NCBI GenBank assembly: GCA_910587475.1
Contig: CAJUMR010000035.1
Span: 1-27,412 of the forward strand
From: an uncultured Muribaculaceae bacterium
GTDB taxonomy: Bacteria; Bacteroidota; Bacteroidia; Bacteroidales; Muribaculaceae
DNA length: 27,412 nucleotides
Reading direction: 5' to 3'
In this document: piece by piece, positions 15,188 through 22,836 of the stretch
Numbering within the stretch: the first letter of the stretch is position 1
Layout of the letters: each line of letters opens with the position of its first letter
Translations under genes and position numbers: made by a program
The notes under the pieces: generated by a model
Seen by the model: the letters and a program-made list of their open reading frames with translations, nothing else
Told to the model about the DNA's origin: nothing
Database searches by the model: none

Positions 15188-16324
15188 ATGTCAAAACTCC
15201 ATCTGTTCAACCCCGAAAACGACATCGCTCTCGCCGGTGGCCGCGAAAACTTCACCGCTCCGAAAGCCGCTCTGGCTCTCCGCGCTGCCGGCGCAGCGCT
15301 GCCGCTGTGGTACGGCGACAATGGCGATGCCTTATTAGCCTATGGCATCAACGCCCGATGGTTCGACTCCGTGACCGAACAGTTCGGCATCGGAGTTTCC
15401 ATCTTCGACCATAAGCCTTCAGACCGTCTATCACCCTCGCCATGGGGGTGGTCTGCTGCTGTCCGCAAAGACTTCATCAAGGAAGGATACCCTCTGTCAG
15501 ATCTTCCCGATGATCCAACGCTCGAACGCTGGCGTCAACTGTCGCACCGTCGCACAGCCTCTGAAATATGCAGCTCCATCGCCCGATCGCTCGACTTCTC
15601 CATCGCGCCGCCCGCAACCGAAATCTCCGACATCGACAGCTTGCGCACAGCCCTCGCCGGCCAACCCGACTCAATCATAAAATCACCATGGTCAAGCTCG
15701 GGCCGTGGGCTCATCGATGCCAGACGCATATCGGCCGAAGAAGTCATCCGCCGCTGCGAAGGCATCATCCGCCGTCAGGGCAGTGTGATGGTAGAGAAAG
15801 CCTACGACCGCACGGTCGATTTCGCCATGCTGTTCGAGTGCGGCAACGGCGATTGCAACTTTGTTGGCTACTCGCTTTTCGCCACCGACAACTCTGGCGC
15901 ATACACGGGCAACGTTCTTGCTACAGACAATAGGCTGATCGACATGATCGGCCACCACTACCCCGCCGAAAGGCTATCGGCTGTGGCCGAAGCTCTCCGG
16001 TCGGCCATCGCCGGCACAATCGCGCCAACCTACAGAGGTCCGGTGGGAGTAGACATGCTCGTGGCGCGTATGCCCGACGGATCAGCTTTGCTCGACGCAA
16101 CGGTCGAACTCAATCTTCGCATGACCATGGGCTTCGTGGCCCACGCTATCAGTGACCGATATCTCGCCGATGAGTCGGTAGGACAATATTCAGTGGTCCC
16201 TGACAAAAGCACTCCGGCCCCCGACAACATGATTGTCGAAGACCGGAGAATGATTAGCGGCAGGATGTATCTCACGCCGCCGGGTGGTCTGTTCAGGTTT
16301 GCGGTTGAGACCCGCACCCTGTGA
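15188..16324 (+). CDS. ATP-grasp-like protein of unknown substrate
   Basis: This is a 378-residue cytoplasmic protein without signal peptide or membrane helix. It opens with LHLFNPENDIALAGG, a motif I associate with an uncharacterised Bacteroidales protein group. The central part resembles an ATP-grasp fold: K165-SPWSSSGRGL as the nucleotide-binding lysine and glycine loop, then VMVEKAYD, and ELNLRMTMG at 307-315, where Glu and Asn sit like metal ligands. ATP-grasp enzymes ligate carboxylates to amines or thiols through acyl phosphates, but nothing here identifies the partners. The family assignment is inferred from these motifs only. The gene stands alone, with its own promoter very close to the ATG, and faces the small helical protein gene at 16338. 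Confidence 0.65.
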   Translation: MSKLHLFNPENDIALAGGRENFTAPKAALALRAAGAALPLWYGDNGDALLAYGINARWFDSVTEQFGIGVSIFDHKPSDRLSPSPWGWSAAVRKDFIKEGYPLSDLPDDPTLERWRQLSHRRTASEICSSIARSLDFSIAPPATEISDIDSLRTALAGQPDSIIKSPWSSSGRGLIDARRISAEEVIRRCEGIIRRQGSVMVEKAYDRTVDFAMLFECGNGDCNFVGYSLFATDNSGAYTGNVLATDNRLIDMIGHHYPAERLSAVAEALRSAIAGTIAPTYRGPVGVDMLVARMPDGSALLDATVELNLRMTMGFVAHAISDRYLADESVGQYSVVPDKSTPAPDNMIVEDRRMISGRMYLTPPGGLFRFAVETRTL

Positions 16325-16337
16325 CGCCAGCCCGTTA

Positions 16338-16688
16338 CTATTTCTTCATGCCCGCAGCTGCATCATGAGCCTTGTCTGCGAGACTGTCCATCAGATCGGC
16401 ACCCTTGTCAAGCGCGTCTGCCGCGAAACTTTTGACCTTATCGGCAACAGTCTGCGTCTGATCGGCCACGGCGTCTTTCACCTGTGAATACTTGTCGCTG
16501 ACATTGTCCATGACCTGCTGTGCGGTCGACGACACCTGATCCTTGACATTGGCATAGGCGTCTGACACTTTCGACTTGAGAGCGTCGCTCTCATCTGAAG
16601 CCGCTGCGCCGGCTGCCTTGGCCGACACCTCGGCTGCTGCCTTGGCCACTGCGGCTTCGGCGGCTGCTTTCTGCTGTTTGTAATCCAT
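16338..16688 (-). CDS. Ala/Lys-rich helical protein, LEA/apolipoprotein-like
   Basis: The product has 116 residues and is strongly alanine-rich and charged, with no cysteine, few large hydrophobics and no signal peptide. Repeating patterns such as AxxAxxKAAAEV, KVSDAYANVKDQV, KYSQVKDAVADQ and KVKSFAADALDKGADLMD predict long amphipathic helices. Such composition is seen in LEA-like and YtxH-like stress proteins; that is resemblance by composition only. It is convergent with the ATP-grasp-like gene, 13 nt apart. No TAnnTTTG element is seen in its short upstream region, which it shares with priA. Confidence 0.65.
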   Translation of the reverse strand: MDYKQQKAAAEAAVAKAAAEVSAKAAGAAASDESDALKSKVSDAYANVKDQVSSTAQQVMDNVSDKYSQVKDAVADQTQTVADKVKSFAADALDKGADLMDSLADKAHDAAAGMKK

Positions 16689-16770
16689 GATTATATCCGT
16701 TTTTTGAGGGTTTGACTTAATTATTTAGAATATTTCATCAGCTAAACGCTTTTCGAAGCCGTAAAGTTTA

Positions 16771-16778
16771 TATCTTTG
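16771..16778 (+). promoter_or_regulatory. priA promoter, TATCTTTG
   Basis: TATCTTTG fits TAnnTTTG and is followed after seven bases (CACAGAT) by the priA ATG. As for the gene at 15188, transcription should begin almost at the start codon. No perfect TTTG is found at the -33 spacing; TTTTCG lies near it. Confidence 0.55.
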
Positions 16779-16785
16779 CACAGAT

Positions 16786-19233
16786 ATGCCCCGACACTTC
16801 GCACAAGTCATATTACCGCTGCCTTTCGACAGAACCTTCACCTACGGCATCCCCGAAGGCATGGAGGATGCTGTCTCGGTCGGATCGCGCGTGCTTGTTC
16901 CGTTCGGAGCAAAAAAATACTATACAGCCATCGTTGAAAGCATCACACCGGCTGCCCCCGACGGATCATTCAACATCAAGGACATAACCTGCGCCATCGA
17001 CAGCCGCCCGATCGTGCGTCACCCCCAGTTACGCTTCTGGAGATGGATCGCCGATTACTATCTCAGCCCGATCGGCGATGTGTTCAAAGCCGCACTGCCC
17101 GCCGGACTGAAAGTCGAGAGCGAGACTGTCGTTGAGATCAATCCCGACCTCGACCCCGACGATGCGGTGGATCTCGACGACGACGAAGCTGCGGTGTTCA
17201 GTCTTCTCGGCAAACGCAAAAAACTCTCGACAAAAGACATCGCCGCGCTCACCGGCATCAGCCATCCGGAGGCAACTGTCGATCGGCTCATCAACAGAGG
17301 AGTAGCCGTCATCGCCGAAAAAATCGTCGAACGCTTCCGTCGCAAAAAGATAAAATATGTAAAGCTCTCCGACCCTGCGGCCACCACGACTATGTTTGCC
17401 GCCGTGAAAGGTGCGCCAAAACAGGAGACGGCTCTCCTTGCTCTTATCGCTCTCAGCGAACACGGCCGTAAAGAAGTATCGCTCGACGCCCTGCTCGAAC
17501 GCAGCGCTGTCAGTCGCACCATAGTCTCAGCGATGGAGAAAAAAGGCATCGTTGAAATCTCGGCACGCGAGATATCCAAGTTCTCACGCACCGACACCGC
17601 TACCGCTCCCCTGCCAACCCTTTCCGAAGCCCAGAGTACAGCATTGACGCAGATCCACGAAAGCCTTATCGACCACCACACAACACTCCTCCACGGCGTG
17701 ACATCAAGCGGAAAAACCGAAATATACATCCACCTGATTGACTTCATCATGCGGCGAGGCGACCAGGCTTTGCTGCTCGTTCCCGAAATTGCCCTCACCA
17801 CCCAGCTCACGCGCCGCCTGCAGAGGGTGTTCGGCGACAGGGTCATCATCTATCATTCGAAGTTCTCCGATGGCGAACGCGTCGACATATGGCGCAATAT
17901 GCTCGCATCCAACGATCCATGTGTCGTCATCGGCGCACGGTCTTCCATATTTCTGCCTTTCGCCAAACTCGGGCTTGTGATTGTCGACGAAGAACACGAA
18001 GCGAGCTACAAGCAGTTCGATCCGGCGCCACGCTACAATGCTCGCGACGCAGCCATTATGCTTGCCTCGATGCACGGAGCCAAAACCGTCCTCGGCAGCG
18101 CCACCCCGAGCGTCGAGACTTACTACAAGGCGACCACAGGCAAATATGCCCTCGTCAGTCTCACAACGCGCTTCGACAACGTTGCAATGCCCCAGATCGA
18201 GATCGTCGATCTTTCTCGTGAACGCGCCAAAGGGCGTGTCATCGGATCGTTTGCACAGACTACTGTCGAACAGGCCCATCGCTCGCTTGCCGCAGGCAAA
18301 CAGGCGATTTTCTTCCACAACCGCAGAGGCTACGCTCCGATGGCACGTTGCAAGGCTTGTGCATTTGTGCCCAAATGCGACCACTGCGATGTATCGCTCA
18401 CCTACCACCGGCGCCCCGAGTCTCTCGTATGCCACTACTGCGGTGCCACCTACCCTGTTATGCGCACATGTCCGTCTTGCTCCGAGCCTGCAATCGAGAT
18501 TATCGGCTACGGCACAGAGCGTATCGAGGACGAAGTAGCTTCGCTGTTTCCCGACAGCCGCATCATGCGCATGGATCTCGACACGACTCGCAACAAAGAC
18601 AGCTATTCTCAGATAATCACCGACTTCTCGGCTCACAAAGCCGACATTCTCGTCGGCACACAGATGGTTACCAAAGGGCTCGACTTCGCCGACGTCGACA
18701 TTGTCGGCGTCATAAACGCCGACACCCTTATCCACTACCCCGACTTCAGGGCGACCGAACGGGCATTCAACATGCTCGAACAGGTTGCCGGACGTGCCGG
18801 ACGCCGCGACGCCACAGGACGTGTCATCATACAGACCCGCCAACCCGAACACCCGGTCATAGTCCACGTCAGCAACCACGACTTTCTGGCTTTCTACAAT
18901 CAGGAGATCGAAGAACGGCGGCGCTACAACTATCCGCCATTCACACGAGTGATCAATATTTATCTGAAACACCGCGACCCCGACCGGCTAATACGCTTTG
19001 CCAACGACTACGCCGCAAGGCTCACAACCCTGTTCGGCAACAGGGTCAACGGTCCCAAAGAGCCCCACATCAGCCGCATACAGTCTCTCTACATCCGATC
19101 GATCATGCTCAAGATCGAGACCGAAGCTTCAATGGCCAAGGTCAAGCAGATCTTGCGTGAACTCTACATCGACGTACAGGCATCTCCCGCCACAAAAGGC
19201 TTCACGATATACTACGACGTCGACCCCGCCTGA
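16786..19233 (+). CDS. priA: primosomal protein N' (replication restart helicase)
   Basis: PriA recognises stalled or collapsed forks and reloads the replicative helicase. The 815-residue product has the N-terminal DNA-binding domain (RHFAQVILPLPFDRTFTYG), the Walker A motif GVTSSGKT at 304-311 and the Walker B DEEH at 401-404. The zinc region near 520-575 has eight cysteines in CKAC, KCDHC, CHYC and CPSC, so two zinc ions should bind. Helicase motifs follow (GTQMVTKGLDF, QVAGRAGR). All key residues are present and the length is normal. An upstream start is unlikely because the promoter lies 7 nt before this ATG. The next transcription unit has its own promoter at 19333. Confidence 0.96.
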   Translation: MPRHFAQVILPLPFDRTFTYGIPEGMEDAVSVGSRVLVPFGAKKYYTAIVESITPAAPDGSFNIKDITCAIDSRPIVRHPQLRFWRWIADYYLSPIGDVFKAALPAGLKVESETVVEINPDLDPDDAVDLDDDEAAVFSLLGKRKKLSTKDIAALTGISHPEATVDRLINRGVAVIAEKIVERFRRKKIKYVKLSDPAATTTMFAAVKGAPKQETALLALIALSEHGRKEVSLDALLERSAVSRTIVSAMEKKGIVEISAREISKFSRTDTATAPLPTLSEAQSTALTQIHESLIDHHTTLLHGVTSSGKTEIYIHLIDFIMRRGDQALLLVPEIALTTQLTRRLQRVFGDRVIIYHSKFSDGERVDIWRNMLASNDPCVVIGARSSIFLPFAKLGLVIVDEEHEASYKQFDPAPRYNARDAAIMLASMHGAKTVLGSATPSVETYYKATTGKYALVSLTTRFDNVAMPQIEIVDLSRERAKGRVIGSFAQTTVEQAHRSLAAGKQAIFFHNRRGYAPMARCKACAFVPKCDHCDVSLTYHRRPESLVCHYCGATYPVMRTCPSCSEPAIEIIGYGTERIEDEVASLFPDSRIMRMDLDTTRNKDSYSQIITDFSAHKADILVGTQMVTKGLDFADVDIVGVINADTLIHYPDFRATERAFNMLEQVAGRAGRRDATGRVIIQTRQPEHPVIVHVSNHDFLAFYNQEIEERRRYNYPPFTRVINIYLKHRDPDRLIRFANDYAARLTTLFGNRVNGPKEPHISRIQSLYIRSIMLKIETEASMAKVKQILRELYIDVQASPATKGFTIYYDVDPA

Positions 19234-19332
19234 CGACACCCTGCGGCACGGCACGACATCCAGAGAGCATCCTCTAAAAAACGCCCTCTTGCCATCAATT
19301 TCGGCTCGTCTTAAGATTGCCGGGCCCTGTTT

Positions 19333-19364
19333 TTTGCATCTTTCCTCAAATATGATTATCTTTG
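19333..19364 (+). promoter_or_regulatory. promoter of the small membrane protein-dxs-trkA-trkH operon
   Basis: TTTG at 19333-19336 and TATCTTTG at 19357-19364 are separated by exactly 20 nt. The ATG of the first small gene is 25 nt downstream. Confidence 0.7.
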
Positions 19365-19389
19365 CGTAATTATACAACGCTGTTTCGAC

Positions 19390-19566
19390 ATGAAGACCTC
19401 GGTGATATTGCGCTTCGTCATTCTCGGGCTACTGTGGCTCGGGCTTGTATCCTATATAGTTTTGCACACTCCGAAATTCACGCTCTACACGGCGTTTGTC
19501 ATCGTTGCATCGGCAATCATAATTTTCGTGCCGATTTATAAGAAATATGTCAAAAATGGAGACTAA
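19390..19566 (+). CDS. 58-residue two-helix membrane protein
   Basis: This is a short reading frame of 58 codons plus stop, directly downstream of a consensus promoter. The product is MKTSVILRFVILGLLWLG at the N-terminus, then a short polar turn (HTPKFT), then a second hydrophobic stretch (FVIVASAIIIFVPIY) and a basic end (KKYVKNGD). Two transmembrane helices with a hairpin topology are predicted. Its last 20 nt overlap the dxs start in another frame, which argues for translational coupling and for the frame being real. I do not recognise a family. It could be a small accessory subunit or a leader peptide for dxs. Confidence 0.65.
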   Translation: MKTSVILRFVILGLLWLGLVSYIVLHTPKFTLYTAFVIVASAIIIFVPIYKKYVKNGD

Positions 19567-21496
19567 TAACTCATTGAGTTCCGCCCCCCTGCTTCCGACG
19601 ATCAACTCGCCGGAAGACCTGCGGAAACTGCAACCGGGGCAGCTGCCTCAGGTGTGTGCCGAGTTACGCCAATTTCTCATAAACTCACTGTCGTCCAACC
19701 CCGGACACTTTGCTTCAAGCATGGGAGCGGTAGAGCTGACAGTCGCGCTGCACTACGTGTTCAACACCCCCTACGACCGGATAGTCTGGGATGTCGGCCA
19801 CCAGGCCTATGGTCACAAAGTGCTCACCGGACGCAGAGACTCTTTCTCAGAAAACCGCAAGCTCGGCGGACTGAGCGGATTCCCTAACCCCGACGAAAGC
19901 CCCTACGACACTTTTGCTGCCGGTCACGCCTCCAACTCCATATCGGCGGCTCTCGGCATGGCTGTGGCAAGCAAGCTCAACAACGATATGCCCAGGCGCA
20001 ACGTTGTGGCAGTCATTGGCGATGCATCGATCAGCGGTGGACTCGCATTTGAAGGAATCAACAACGCAGCAAACACACCCAATAACCTCCTCATCATTCT
20101 CAACGACAACGACATGTCGATCGACCGCAATGTCGGCGCCCTGAACTCTTATCTCGCCCACATCACCACGTCGAAAACCTACAACGACATCCGTTACAAA
20201 GCATTCAAACTGCTGTCGAAACTCCACCTCATCTCCGACAACAGCCGGGGTTCAATACTGAGGTTCAACAATAGCCTGAAATCGCTGATCTCACATCAGC
20301 AGAACATTTTCGAAGGACTGAACATCAGATATTTCGGGCCATTTGACGGCCACGATCTTCCGACAATAATACGTGTGCTCAACGATATCCGCGACATGGA
20401 AGGACCGCGTATTCTCCACCTCCGCACAATCAAAGGCAAAGGATATGCTCCCGCTGAGAAAGACCCCTCGACATGGCATGCCCCGGGGAAATTCGATCCC
20501 GCCACCGGACGCAGACTCGAAAAAGCCCCTGCCGACAACGAACCCATAAAATATCAGGATGTGTTCGGCAACACATTGCTCGAACTTGCCAAAAACAACG
20601 AAAACATAGTGGCAATCACTGCCGCCATGCTTTCAGGCACATCAACCGCCACGATGCAAGCCGCTCTTCCCGACAGAGTTTTCGACGTTGGCATTTCGGA
20701 AGGACATGCCGTTACATTCGCTGGCGGTCTCGCCGCTGAAGGCAAACAGCCGTTCGTGGCCATATACTCAAGCTTCCTCCAAAGAGCCTACGACCACATA
20801 ATCCACGACGTCGCGCTCCACCGCCGCCGCGTGACATTCTGCATCGACCGTGCCGGACTCGTCGGAGAAGACGGACCGACCCATCACGGAGCGTTCGATC
20901 TCGCCTATCTGCGCACTGTCCCCAACATGACAATAGCATCGCCTCGCAACGAGCACATGCTCAGGCATCTCCTCTTCACAGCCCAACATCAGGACTGCGG
21001 CCCGATGGCCATCCGCTACCCGAGAGGAAAAGGACACATCGCCGACTGGCGCTGCGACATGCATCCCCTGCAGATCGGTCGGGGCGAAAAGATCGCCGAC
21101 GGCAACGACCTTGCGGTCATCACCATCGGTCCTGTTGCAGACGAAGCCCTGAAAGCGATTTCAATGGCTGCTGAAAAAGGCATTTCTGTCGCTCTCTATG
21201 ACATGATTTTCCTCAAACCGATCGACACAGCCATCCTCCGCGAAATCACCGACCGCGGCCTCGACATCATCACCATCGAAGACGGCACAATCAACGGTGG
21301 ACTCGGAAGTGCTGTAGCCGAATGGCTTGAAGACAACAACATCTCAGGATGCAGACTCACGCGTCTCGGACTACCCGACAAATTTGTGCCTCAGGGCACT
21401 CCAGCCCAGCTCGCACAACTATGCGGCATAGACGCTGAATCGATATTCAACACCATCGTGTCGCTCGCATCTGAAAAAAACAATTCCGAAAAATGA
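19547..21496 (+). CDS. dxs: 1-deoxy-D-xylulose-5-phosphate synthase
   Basis: DXS condenses pyruvate and glyceraldehyde 3-phosphate, with thiamine diphosphate, in the first step of the MEP isoprenoid pathway. GHQAYGH at 84-90, the thiamine/magnesium motif GDASISGG at 158-165 continuing to NDNDMSIDRN at 186-195, and SEGHAV with the catalytic Glu385 are all present. DRAGLVGEDGPTHHG and the C-terminal transketolase domain follow. The length of 649 residues is usual. The ATG at 19547 overlaps the preceding small gene by 20 nt; an ATG three codons on (19556) is an equal alternative. The stop overlaps the trkA start (ATGA). The set is therefore a tightly coupled operon. Confidence 0.95.
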   Translation: MSKMETNNSLSSAPLLPTINSPEDLRKLQPGQLPQVCAELRQFLINSLSSNPGHFASSMGAVELTVALHYVFNTPYDRIVWDVGHQAYGHKVLTGRRDSFSENRKLGGLSGFPNPDESPYDTFAAGHASNSISAALGMAVASKLNNDMPRRNVVAVIGDASISGGLAFEGINNAANTPNNLLIILNDNDMSIDRNVGALNSYLAHITTSKTYNDIRYKAFKLLSKLHLISDNSRGSILRFNNSLKSLISHQQNIFEGLNIRYFGPFDGHDLPTIIRVLNDIRDMEGPRILHLRTIKGKGYAPAEKDPSTWHAPGKFDPATGRRLEKAPADNEPIKYQDVFGNTLLELAKNNENIVAITAAMLSGTSTATMQAALPDRVFDVGISEGHAVTFAGGLAAEGKQPFVAIYSSFLQRAYDHIIHDVALHRRRVTFCIDRAGLVGEDGPTHHGAFDLAYLRTVPNMTIASPRNEHMLRHLLFTAQHQDCGPMAIRYPRGKGHIADWRCDMHPLQIGRGEKIADGNDLAVITIGPVADEALKAISMAAEKGISVALYDMIFLKPIDTAILREITDRGLDIITIEDGTINGGLGSAVAEWLEDNNISGCRLTRLGLPDKFVPQGTPAQLAQLCGIDAESIFNTIVSLASEKNNSEK

Positions 21497-22827
21497 AGAT
21501 TGTCATTGCCGGAGCAGGCGAAGTTGGATCTCACCTCGCAAAACTCCTGTCCAACGAAAACCAGGATATTATTCTCATCGACGAAAACGCCGACAAACTC
21601 GCCACGCTCGACGCCAACTACAACATAATGACTCTCGTCGGATGCCCGACCAACTTCTCGAGTCTGCGTGAAGCCCGCGTATCGTCGGCCGACCTGTTCA
21701 TTGCCGTAACTCCTTATGAAACCGACAATGTGGTTGCTTGCGCAATGGCCAAGAACCTCGGCGCCTCGACAACAGTGGCCCGTACAGCAAGCTACGACTA
21801 CATGGATCCCGACAACCGCGGGCTCGTCAAACAGATGGGCGTCGACCGACTCATCTATCCCGAATATCTCGCCGCTCTCGAAATCATCACTGCCCTCGAA
21901 CATTCATGGGTCAGACATTGGTTCGAACTCCATGAAGGCCAGATCATACTCGTCGGCATACGCATACCCGGTTCAGCAAAAATTGCCGGCATGCACCTCA
22001 AGGACTTCGCAAACACCAACCACCACTTCCACGTTTCTGCCATTAAACGAAACCACGAGACAATCATACCCCGAGGCGACGACTTCATTCAGGACGGCGA
22101 CATCATCTACATCACAACAACCCGCGAAAATGTCCACGACCTCCTTGCGCTGACCGGTAAGGTCAGCCACCGCATACGCCGCGTGCTCATCATGGGGGGA
22201 AGCAAGATTGCCGTACGACTCGCAAATATGGCTGGCGACCGCTTCAAGTTCCGCATAATCGATTCCGACCTGAAGCGGTGCCACGAACTCCCGGCAAAAT
22301 GTCCCGATTGTGAAATTATCCACGGCGATGCCCGAGATCCCGAGCTGCTCGCCGACGTAGGGCTCGAAAAAACTGACGCATTCATTGCCTTGACCGACAG
22401 TTCTGAAACAAACATACTCGCATGCCTGACGGCAAAAGAACACGGAGTGAAGAAAACAATCGCCGAAGTTGAGAACATCCAGTTCATATCGCAGGCCGAA
22501 GGCCTCAACATCGGCACAATCATCAACAAAAAGCTTCTCGCCTCAAGTTCAATATTCCAGATGCTGCTCGACTCCGACTCGTCGACATCCAAGTGCCTCG
22601 CGCTCACCGACGCCGAAGTTGCCGAGCTCGAAGCTCGTCCGGGATCAAAAATCACCAAGGCACCAGTCAAAGACCTCAGACTGTCGCGCGACATGACTCT
22701 CGCCGGACTCATCCGCAACGGCCACGGCATGTTGATCACCGGTATGACTGTAATAGAGCCGGGCGACCACGTCCTGGTCTTCTGCCTCTCGGGAGCGATC
22801 CACAAAGTCGAACGTCTATTCAACTGA
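21493..22827 (+). CDS. trkA: Trk potassium uptake regulatory subunit TrkA
   Basis: TrkA is the cytoplasmic nucleotide-binding ring that gates the TrkH channel. The 444-residue protein holds two RCK units: a Rossmann start IAGAGEVGSHLAKLL at 4-18 and a second LIMGGSKIAVRLANM at about 232-246. Each is followed by a C-terminal RCK_C domain (around 140-215 and 370-444). Acidic residues after the second strand (LIDEN, IIDSD) suit NAD(H) binding. The ATG overlaps the dxs stop by four bases (ATGA), and trkH follows after 9 nt. Pairing with trkH supports the assignment. Confidence 0.94.
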   Translation: MKIVIAGAGEVGSHLAKLLSNENQDIILIDENADKLATLDANYNIMTLVGCPTNFSSLREARVSSADLFIAVTPYETDNVVACAMAKNLGASTTVARTASYDYMDPDNRGLVKQMGVDRLIYPEYLAALEIITALEHSWVRHWFELHEGQIILVGIRIPGSAKIAGMHLKDFANTNHHFHVSAIKRNHETIIPRGDDFIQDGDIIYITTTRENVHDLLALTGKVSHRIRRVLIMGGSKIAVRLANMAGDRFKFRIIDSDLKRCHELPAKCPDCEIIHGDARDPELLADVGLEKTDAFIALTDSSETNILACLTAKEHGVKKTIAEVENIQFISQAEGLNIGTIINKKLLASSSIFQMLLDSDSSTSKCLALTDAEVAELEARPGSKITKAPVKDLRLSRDMTLAGLIRNGHGMLITGMTVIEPGDHVLVFCLSGAIHKVERLFN

Positions 22828-22836
22828 TATCAAGCA

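Noticed and set aside
15081..15338. 85-codon frame crossing the terminator before the ATP-grasp-like gene
   Set aside because: It reads through a T7 terminator hairpin and overlaps a conserved gene start in another frame.
17704..18972. 422-codon antisense frame inside priA
   Set aside because: It is long but opposite conserved helicase motifs; its composition is that of a shadow frame.
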